Notes under the pieces: generated by a model | What the model saw: only the letters and a program-made list of their open reading frames with translations | What the model was told of the DNA's origin: nothing | Databases searched by the model: none | Shown here: positions 18,801 to 24,819 of the stretch, in pieces | How the letters are laid out: every line of letters starts with the position of its first letter | Position numbering within the stretch: the stretch's first letter is position 1 | Position numbers and translations under genes: made by a program | Assembly: GCA_900544535.1 (NCBI GenBank) | Contig: UQVH01000030.1 | Span: 1 to 24,819, forward strand | Direction: 5' to 3' | Source of the DNA: an uncultured Bacteroidales bacterium | GTDB lineage: Bacteria; Bacteroidota; Bacteroidia; Bacteroidales; Muribaculaceae | DNA: 24,819 bases

Positions 18801-18844
18801 AAAAAAGGGAAGGATGGTCGCCGCGCGGGGCGGGACCATCCTTC
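18801..18844 (-). terminator. Intrinsic terminator of the SusCD-lipoprotein operon
   Basis: A perfect 11-bp inverted repeat (GAAGGATGGTC at 18809-18819 and GACCATCCTTC at 18834-18844) surrounds a G+C-rich 14-base loop. In minus-strand RNA it is followed by CC and six U's (plus-strand 18801-18808). It lies 31 bases past the stop of the 312-aa lipoprotein gene and just ahead of the tadA promoter. Confidence 0.9.
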
Positions 18845-18875
18845 GGAAAACAGTGGTATGAAGTGTGCTGATTTT

Positions 18876-19814
18876 TCAGTCTGCCGCACCCGGAACCGGA
18901 GGTACAGCGGTCGAGGCATAGGCTTCGGGGAGCATTACAAGAAATTCGCCGCGTGAGTTACACGGAATGAAACTGCCGACATAGGGCGGGAAAGCGGTCA
19001 GAAGTGTACCTGCGCCTCTGCGGAGCGGGAAAGTGATCATGCCGTTTTCGAGCTTGCCTGCGTAACCGGCGTTGATTATGGCATCAAGCAAATTGCCGTT
19101 GTTGAGGTAGTTGGCGGCATAGCTGAACACATAGAGGTTAGTGCCGGCCACTACCTGACCGAGGTTCTGCTGCTCGATATAGCAACCGTTGGGATTCTCG
19201 CAGTTGATCTCGATGTCGCCGCCTTTGCCGTAGGGCTTGACGAGACGGTAGATACCGGAATAATATTTGTGCTCCATGATCTCACATTCGTACTGGTAGT
19301 CCGACCAGTCGTCCATGTCCTCCAGATTGTCTTCCATGAGTTCGCAGAGGAAGGCGTCGCGGTAAAGACCGGTGCCGAGCGACTGCCAGCGCAGGTGTTC
19401 GGCCACGCCGACGGTCAGATCAAGCTGCGAATTGCCGTAGGGGCAGATTTCGTCGGGAGAGACGGCGATGGAGATATAGTAGTCCTTCATGAGAAGGTCA
19501 GCCATGTTGAAGGTCACGGTGACATTGGCCACAGTCTCGCCGGCGGCAAAGTCGACGGTCGAAGGAATGGTGAACACCGGATCGGCGTCATGCAGAAGAG
19601 TTGCGGTTGCGGCCTCTCCGCCAACCGGACGGGCAACTTGGAAGGTGATGCTGTTGTCGCCCGGTTCGAGGTCGAGATATTCATCTTCCTGGTCGGGGAT
19701 ATAGAATCCGTTGTCGGTACGGGGGCCTGCGGAATAATTGTCATCATCGTTGCAGGCGGTCACAACTCCGGCAAGCAACGCGAGACCAAGAAGGCCGGCA
19801 AATTTATATTTCAT
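18876..19814 (-). CDS. SusCD-linked surface lipoprotein of unknown function
   Basis: A 312-aa lipoprotein encoded 39 bp behind susD. The signal peptide ends at the lipobox VTAC (Cys21), and the following NDDDN is acidic, consistent with the Bacteroidota lipoprotein export signal for the cell surface. Residues about 35-135 look like a beta-sandwich of the kind found at the N-terminus of SusE/DUF4843-type proteins (NSITFQVARPVGG, ATLLHDADPVF, ETVANVTVTF). The remainder (about 140-312) opens with LRWQSLGTGLYRDAF and includes SGIYRLVKPYG, with several cysteines. It has no enzyme motif I can see. By position it is the likely accessory substrate-binding lipoprotein of this SusCD system. Family naming is uncertain; the operon link and lipoprotein nature are well supported. 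Confidence 0.85.
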   Translation of the reverse strand: MKYKFAGLLGLALLAGVVTACNDDDNYSAGPRTDNGFYIPDQEDEYLDLEPGDNSITFQVARPVGGEAATATLLHDADPVFTIPSTVDFAAGETVANVTVTFNMADLLMKDYYISIAVSPDEICPYGNSQLDLTVGVAEHLRWQSLGTGLYRDAFLCELMEDNLEDMDDWSDYQYECEIMEHKYYSGIYRLVKPYGKGGDIEINCENPNGCYIEQQNLGQVVAGTNLYVFSYAANYLNNGNLLDAIINAGYAGKLENGMITFPLRRGAGTLLTAFPPYVGSFIPCNSRGEFLVMLPEAYASTAVPPVPGAAD

Positions 19815-19853
19815 AGCGGTAAACTGAATAGTAAATTTGAAAATTGGTTGTTT

Positions 19854-21554
19854 TTAGAAGTTGTATTTCGGGGAGTCGGTCGTGGGTCGTTCCGGGGTCG
19901 GATTCTGAACGATAGCGATATTGTAGGAGGTTTCGGTACCGACAAAGCAGAATGTCATCCACTGGGGAGGAGTGGTGGTGTTCCACTGTGTATCAGCAGG
20001 GTGATTGGTGCCTTCATAGCTGCGGATGATACCTTTCTGCAGTCGCTTGATGTCCCAGTAGGACACGTCTTCGCCCCAGAACTCAACTCGGCGCTGCCAC
20101 CATACCTCGTTCTGGAATGCTGTGGCGTAGTCGCTCTGATAAGTTTCGTTGTGCTGGCCGTAGGTGTAGGATGGATCGCGGAGCTGGGCGAATGATGTCA
20201 GCAGATTGATGCCGCGGCCTTCGTCCTGCATACCGGCAGCTTCGGCCTCGATAAGCATCATTTCCTCGACACGCATGTAGGGTACAGCCACGCAGAAACC
20301 GATCGACACATCGTTGTGGCCTGCGTCACCGCCGGCAGGGCGGAATTTAACCGACAGACCGCCGCAACCGTAGTTGTAGCCTGCGTTCTGGTTGATTCCG
20401 ACGAGGGTTTCGGGATAGTCCGAATAGTGCTCGCGGCAATATTCGATGGCTTCGGTGTCGGACATGTCAGGAACGTCGAAGCTGACGAAGCAGTCCTTGC
20501 GGATATCGGTCGCCGGGATGGTGTTGTAGAGGTGACGGTCGATGTGGAAGGGTACTCCGTAATTGGCGGCATAGCCCATCGCACCCTGTTCAGTGATTTC
20601 CATGACCATCCATGAACCCCACGAGCTGTCGCCGTCGTTCTGAGTGATGCAGGGATCGTTGCTCTTGAAGGTGGTGCCGAACATCCAGGCTCCGTTGGGC
20701 GAGTTGAAGCCGGTCTCACGGTCGGTGTACTGAGCGCCGGTCATCGGGGTGTAGCCGTTCTGGGCGAGTTTTGCATATTTCTCTGCATCTGCCCACTTTT
20801 CCATAGTCAGGTAGGCACGGGCCTTGAGGCCGTAGACAACAGAGAGGTCGGGTGTATAGACATCGGCACGCTTGTAGTCAGCCAGTTCGTCCTCGGCTTT
20901 GGTCAGATCTTCGAGGATGAACTCGAACATCTTCTCGTTGGTGGCCTGAGGGTTGTTGGTGGCCATGGCGATGGTGGTCTTCTCGGTCACGATAGGCACT
21001 GTCAGGGCCTGTGGATCTTTACCGTAGGTTGTCGGGCAGTACATGCGGGCAAGGTCCATGTAGAACATGGCGCGCATCGCATGGGCTATGCCGAGATTGA
21101 TCTTGTCCTGTCCGGTGGCATGCTCCGCAGGGATTGTGGAGATCACATTGTTACAGTTCTTGATGAAACCGTAGTAATAGGTCCAGGGAGCCTGGCAGAT
21201 GGCGTAGGCCGGTCCGAGACCGGTGCCGCAGTATGCCCATGTCGAATACCAGTTAGTGTTATCGTCGAGGTTTACCATATCCTGGCCCATCACATTGCGC
21301 CAGATGAATGTTGTGGTATAACCGAAGTCCCAGGCATAGTCCGAGGGAGTGCTGCCGTAGAGAGGGCTACCGGTCATCTGTGATGTTATTGCTGCTGTCA
21401 GTTTGTCGGTCGAACCGGGTGCGTTGGCGACCTGATCCTTTGAGACGGTGCTGCTCTGCGGATCTATCTCCTCGATACAGCTTGTAGCGAAGAGGACGGG
21501 AGCCACCGCGAAAGAGATATATAATAATTTTTTCATTTCTGTTGTAGCGATCAT
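19854..21554 (-). CDS. susD: SusD/RagB family outer-membrane lipoprotein
   Basis: The substrate-capturing lid partner of the SusC importer, 566 aa as written. The signal peptide ends in the lipobox ATSC, and the mature protein begins CIEEIDP, with acidic residues at +2 and +3 that suit surface export. The N-terminal DYAWDFGYTTTFIWRN region and helical TPR-like segments (LGIAHAMRAMFYMDLARMY; LSVVYGLKARAYLTMEKWADAEKYAK) are typical of SusD. The C-terminus, WWQRRVEFWGEDVSYWDIKR, is the classic SusD ending signature. The first ATG is 6 bp after the susC stop; the ATG at 21536 (MKKLLYISF) gives a more normal signal peptide and is the likelier start, leaving 560 aa. Specificity cannot be read from SusD sequence alone. 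Confidence 0.96.
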   Translation of the reverse strand: MIATTEMKKLLYISFAVAPVLFATSCIEEIDPQSSTVSKDQVANAPGSTDKLTAAITSQMTGSPLYGSTPSDYAWDFGYTTTFIWRNVMGQDMVNLDDNTNWYSTWAYCGTGLGPAYAICQAPWTYYYGFIKNCNNVISTIPAEHATGQDKINLGIAHAMRAMFYMDLARMYCPTTYGKDPQALTVPIVTEKTTIAMATNNPQATNEKMFEFILEDLTKAEDELADYKRADVYTPDLSVVYGLKARAYLTMEKWADAEKYAKLAQNGYTPMTGAQYTDRETGFNSPNGAWMFGTTFKSNDPCITQNDGDSSWGSWMVMEITEQGAMGYAANYGVPFHIDRHLYNTIPATDIRKDCFVSFDVPDMSDTEAIEYCREHYSDYPETLVGINQNAGYNYGCGGLSVKFRPAGGDAGHNDVSIGFCVAVPYMRVEEMMLIEAEAAGMQDEGRGINLLTSFAQLRDPSYTYGQHNETYQSDYATAFQNEVWWQRRVEFWGEDVSYWDIKRLQKGIIRSYEGTNHPADTQWNTTTPPQWMTFCFVGTETSYNIAIVQNPTPERPTTDSPKYNF

Positions 21555-21560
21555 ATTAGA

Positions 21561-24500
21561 CTAAAATTGAACCTGAATACCGCCGGAGATAGTGCGGACG
21601 GCATTGTAGTCGGCCACGGAAGCTCCGGATGAGAATGAGTAGCGCGGATCGAAGCCCTTGCGTTTCGACCAGAAGCAGAGGTTCTCGCCCTGGCAGTAGA
21701 TGCGGATATTGCTGATCTCGTCCCAGAATTTGGGCAGAGTGTAGCCTACGGTGAACGAAGAGAAGTTCAGGTAGCTTGCATCTGTGAGGAAGCGGTCCGA
21801 CTTGGCGGTGATATACTGGTCGTTATACTGCCAGTGGGGGATGTTGGTGTGTTTTTCGGGAGTCCAGGAGTTTTTCCAGTCTTTGTGGAAGTTTGCTCCA
21901 TTGCCGCCCTGAGAGGGGTCCATGTAGTTCATGTAGCGTGTATCGAAGAGCTTGCCGCCGATCTGGTAGTCGAAGCTTGCCGATGCGTCGAATGAGCCGA
22001 TCTTGATGGTGGTGCCGAAACCGCCGTACACATCAGGCAGGTTGGTGCCCTGGCAATAGCGGGTCGCGAGGTTGGGGTTGGTGGTCTTGAGGTCGCGGAG
22101 CTTGCCGGGACGGTCGGTGAGCGATGCCATCTGTCCAGCCGAGTTCTCGGAGGTCAGGTTGGAATCCTGCCAGTAGAGCTGCTGACCGGTTTCGGGGTCG
22201 ATGCCGGCGCATTCAGGGAGGAGCAGGTTATAGAGCGATCCGCCTTCCTCCATCCACATGCTGACTGTATGGCTGTCGTCCGATTCCATGAAGCCGCCGA
22301 GATTCTGGGTCTTCGATTTGGGGAGTTTGAGGATCTTGGTTCTGTTGTGGGAAAGGTTGAAGTTGATTGTCCAGTCGATGAGCTTGTTGCGGATGATGGC
22401 GCCGGTGAGCTGGAGTTCGACACCGGTGTTGCGGATGTCGCCGAGGTTGCCGTAGTAGCCGCGTGAGCCGAGCGATTCTGGCACTGAGAGCCAGAAGAGC
22501 AGGTCAGAGGTCTTCTTGTTGTAGAAATCGAATGAACCTGTCAGACGGTTGTCGAGTACTCCGAATTCGAGACCGATGTTGAAGTTGGTGGTTGTTTCCC
22601 AGGTGATGTCGGGGTTACCGATGCGATAGAACGAGGGAGCCATTTCGGTGTTTGACGACGATGTCAGCTGATAGAGGTCGGTGTAGGCCCAGTTGCCGAT
22701 GTTGTCGTTACCCTGCTGGCCGATAGAGGCTTTGATCTTGAGGTTGTTGAGCCAGTTGACATCCTGGAAGAAATCCTTGTTGACGATCCAGGCGCCACCG
22801 ATCGACCAGAAGTTACCCCAGCGGTGGTCTTTGGCGAAGCGTGACGATGCGTCGCGGCGGTAAGAGACAGATCCGAAGTATTTCGAGTCGTAGTCATATT
22901 GCGCGCTTGCAAAGTAACCTTCGACGTTGTAGGCTGTCTGATAGCCGTTGGAGTCGTACTTATAGGCGAATGCGTTGATTTCGGGAATTTCAGGCGAGAA
23001 ACCTCCGGAGGCGAGAGCACGGAGATATTTCAGCATGGTCTTGTAATATTCGTGACCTGCGAGCACGTTCAGGTTGTGTTTGCCGAATGCCTTGGTAAAG
23101 GTAAGGGTCTGAATGTTGTTGGTACGGATGTTCTGCTGGTTGAGCTTGTCGATACGTCCGTTGACCGCAGCTGCCGGACCGAAGTAGGGATTATCATAAA
23201 TGCTGCGGTAGGTGTCGCCCCAGATCACGTTGCTGGTGATGTTGGCTTTCAGCCAGGAGGTGAGGGTGAAGTCTGCGGTGAAAGTACCGTTCAGCTGGTT
23301 GCCTTCTTCAGAGTGAGTGTTGTAGCGGTTGCTGCCAAGCGGGTTTCCGGTCTGACCGAAAGGACGGTTGAGGCCGCCGTAACCAGTCTCGCGGTTTGCC
23401 ACACCGTAGTCATACAGCTGGCCCTGGGCGTTCGATTTGATGACCGGACGGCCGTTGGCGTCGACTGTGCGGACATAGATCGGGTAGATCGGGGCGATGT
23501 TGTTGGTGTAGTACATGAGGTTGGTCGAGCCGGAGGTCTGGTCGAGGTTCGGGTTCGACTTGGTGTCGCCGTGGGTATAGCCTACGTTCACACCGAGCTT
23601 GAGCCAGTCTTTGGCCTGATAGTCACCCTTGAAGCGGGCTGCGAGACGGCGGTAGCTTGAGTATTCGATGATACCGTCCTCGTCAAGATAACCGAGGCTT
23701 GCATAGTAGTTTGCCTTGCCGGTGGCTCCGCTGATGCTGACGTTGTATTCCTGACGCAGAGCAGTGCGGTAGGCTGCGTCGGTCCAGTCATCGTTGGTCA
23801 GATAGTAGGTCTCGCCGTTGGCGGCAGTGTAGGTGTGGCCCTTCTTTGCATAGGGGTTGAGCTTACCGTTCTGGCCGATAAGATACTGACCCTGGGGCAC
23901 ATCGTAGATATTGTAGCCGACCTCCTGAAGCATAGCGGAGTTGGCGTTGATGAACGAGTTATGGTGGGAATTTCCCTGACCGTAGCGGTAATAGTTGTAG
24001 AAAGCGTCATAAACGGCCTCATAGTACTCACCAGAATCGGTGATGAGGTCATAGTCCTGATCGGCGCGGGTGTTGGCGCCCCATTTCATGTCGACAGTGA
24101 TCTGAGCGTTTTCGCTCTTGCCTTTCTTGGTAGTGATGATGATCACACCGGCAGCACCGCGCGCACCGTAGAGGGCGGCCGAAGCGGCATCTTTCAGGAC
24201 GGAAATCGATTCTATGTCATTCTGAGGAATGTTGCTGAGCGAAGCGCTGTAAGGCGATCCGTCCACGATCACAAGAGGATCGGTCGAGGCATACATCGAA
24301 GCGATACCGCGGATATTGATCGAACCAGCGGAAGCACCGGGAGCACCTGAACTGCCGCGCATCTGAAGACCGGGAACGCTACCCACGAGAGCGTTGGCAA
24401 CGTTGGTAGTCAGGTGTTTGTTAAGTTCTTCTGAATTGAGCACTGAGGCCGAACCGGTGAAAGCCGATTTCTTTGCCGTACCGAAAGCGACGGCAATGAC

Positions 24501-24806
24501 CTCGTCAAGTTTATTGTCCCCTTCGAGGACGATGTTCATCTTTCCGGGAGTGATTGTGAACTCCTGAGTCTTCATTCCGACATAAGAGACGGAAACCTTT
24601 GTTACTTGTTCCGGCAGAGACAGAGTGAACTCACCGTCGATGTCAGTTGTAGTACCGACAGTGGTGCCTACGCCCATGACGGTGGCACCGACAAGGGGCT
24701 CGCCGTTTTCGGCGCTGGTCACGGTGCCGGAGACTGTGCGGTTCTGTGCCGCCAGGGTCCCGACTGCCACGACAAGGGCCGTCAGTAGTAGAAACAGCTT
24801 TTTCAT
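21561..24806 (-). CDS. susC: SusC/RagA family TonB-linked outer-membrane protein
   Basis: A complete 1081-aa TonB-dependent transporter that moves SusD-captured substrate across the outer membrane. The signal peptide (1-20, ending TLAA) is followed by a carboxypeptidase-regulatory-like domain (about 22-95; SGTVTSAENGEPLVGATV), a TonB-box-like segment LDEVIAVAFGTAKK (100-113) and the plug domain (about 115-230). The SusC signature appears as DPLVIVDGSPY (176-186) and SISVLKDAASAALYGARGAAGVIIITTKKG (200-229). The rest forms the 22-strand barrel, ending in the aromatic GGIQVQF. There is no N-terminal STN domain, so it is not built to signal to an anti-sigma factor. It heads the operon with susD and the 312-aa lipoprotein; its promoter lies beyond the right edge, only 13 bases of leader being visible. 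Confidence 0.98.
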   Translation of the reverse strand: MKKLFLLLTALVVAVGTLAAQNRTVSGTVTSAENGEPLVGATVMGVGTTVGTTTDIDGEFTLSLPEQVTKVSVSYVGMKTQEFTITPGKMNIVLEGDNKLDEVIAVAFGTAKKSAFTGSASVLNSEELNKHLTTNVANALVGSVPGLQMRGSSGAPGASAGSINIRGIASMYASTDPLVIVDGSPYSASLSNIPQNDIESISVLKDAASAALYGARGAAGVIIITTKKGKSENAQITVDMKWGANTRADQDYDLITDSGEYYEAVYDAFYNYYRYGQGNSHHNSFINANSAMLQEVGYNIYDVPQGQYLIGQNGKLNPYAKKGHTYTAANGETYYLTNDDWTDAAYRTALRQEYNVSISGATGKANYYASLGYLDEDGIIEYSSYRRLAARFKGDYQAKDWLKLGVNVGYTHGDTKSNPNLDQTSGSTNLMYYTNNIAPIYPIYVRTVDANGRPVIKSNAQGQLYDYGVANRETGYGGLNRPFGQTGNPLGSNRYNTHSEEGNQLNGTFTADFTLTSWLKANITSNVIWGDTYRSIYDNPYFGPAAAVNGRIDKLNQQNIRTNNIQTLTFTKAFGKHNLNVLAGHEYYKTMLKYLRALASGGFSPEIPEINAFAYKYDSNGYQTAYNVEGYFASAQYDYDSKYFGSVSYRRDASSRFAKDHRWGNFWSIGGAWIVNKDFFQDVNWLNNLKIKASIGQQGNDNIGNWAYTDLYQLTSSSNTEMAPSFYRIGNPDITWETTTNFNIGLEFGVLDNRLTGSFDFYNKKTSDLLFWLSVPESLGSRGYYGNLGDIRNTGVELQLTGAIIRNKLIDWTINFNLSHNRTKILKLPKSKTQNLGGFMESDDSHTVSMWMEEGGSLYNLLLPECAGIDPETGQQLYWQDSNLTSENSAGQMASLTDRPGKLRDLKTTNPNLATRYCQGTNLPDVYGGFGTTIKIGSFDASASFDYQIGGKLFDTRYMNYMDPSQGGNGANFHKDWKNSWTPEKHTNIPHWQYNDQYITAKSDRFLTDASYLNFSSFTVGYTLPKFWDEISNIRIYCQGENLCFWSKRKGFDPRYSFSSGASVADYNAVRTISGGIQVQF

Positions 24807-24819
24807 ACCTAATAGTTAA

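Noticed and set aside
22899..23660. A 253-aa open frame on the plus strand inside susC
   Set aside because: It lies entirely antisense to a well-supported SusC barrel region, and its valine/glycine-rich translation is typical of a reverse-complement shadow.

Overview
The window looks like a chromosomal segment of a Bacteroidales bacterium, most likely a gut member of the Muribaculaceae or a close relative. The reasons are a complete SusC/SusD outer-membrane pair, a C-terminal type IX secretion (T9SS)-like sorting domain, a dipeptidyl peptidase III with the Bacteroides-type HECLGH zinc motif, promoters of the Bacteroidota form TAnnTTTG, and no clear Shine-Dalgarno sequences. The placement below order level is inference. 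Most genes have a fairly high, uniform G+C. I see no insertion sequence, phage gene, tRNA, rRNA, CRISPR array or riboswitch, and no gene-free stretch longer than about 170 bases.

Layout. (1) Positions 130-8434, minus strand, read right to left: dxr (isoprenoid synthesis), rseP-type site-2 protease, RlmI-type rRNA methyltransferase, a lipoprotein dipeptidyl peptidase III, and a secreted multidomain endonuclease I with a T9SS-like tail. Gaps are short (27-63 bp) and a strong hairpin terminator sits just past the last gene, so this is probably one operon or two overlapping ones. (2) Positions 8553-14084, plus strand: a cytosolic TPR protein of unknown role, an M3 peptidyl-dipeptidase (dcp type), and an unrecognised AT-richer 390-aa protein. 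The first diverges from dxr across a 118-bp region carrying two opposed -7 boxes. (3) Positions 14089-17385, minus strand: topA followed by an RluA-family pseudouridine synthase, which ends tail to tail with the 390-aa gene only 4 bp away. topA has a recognisable promoter and two hairpins in its leader. (4) Positions 17554-18769, minus strand: tadA-type deaminase and a zinc-cysteine-less sirtuin starting at GTG. (5) Positions 18876-24806, minus strand: susC, susD and a downstream lipoprotein, closed by a strong terminator that abuts the tadA promoter.

Functionally the window mixes housekeeping genes (dxr, rlmI-like, rluA-like, topA, tadA) with nutrient acquisition at the envelope: a TonB-dependent SusCD importer, a secreted nuclease and two metallopeptidases. 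No glycan-degrading enzyme or SusCD regulator is visible here, so the SusCD substrate cannot be read from this window. I did not find a clearly new defence or mobile system. The least explained items are the 312-aa SusCD-linked lipoprotein, the 738-aa TPR protein, the AT-richer 390-aa protein and the sirtuin without zinc-ribbon cysteines.
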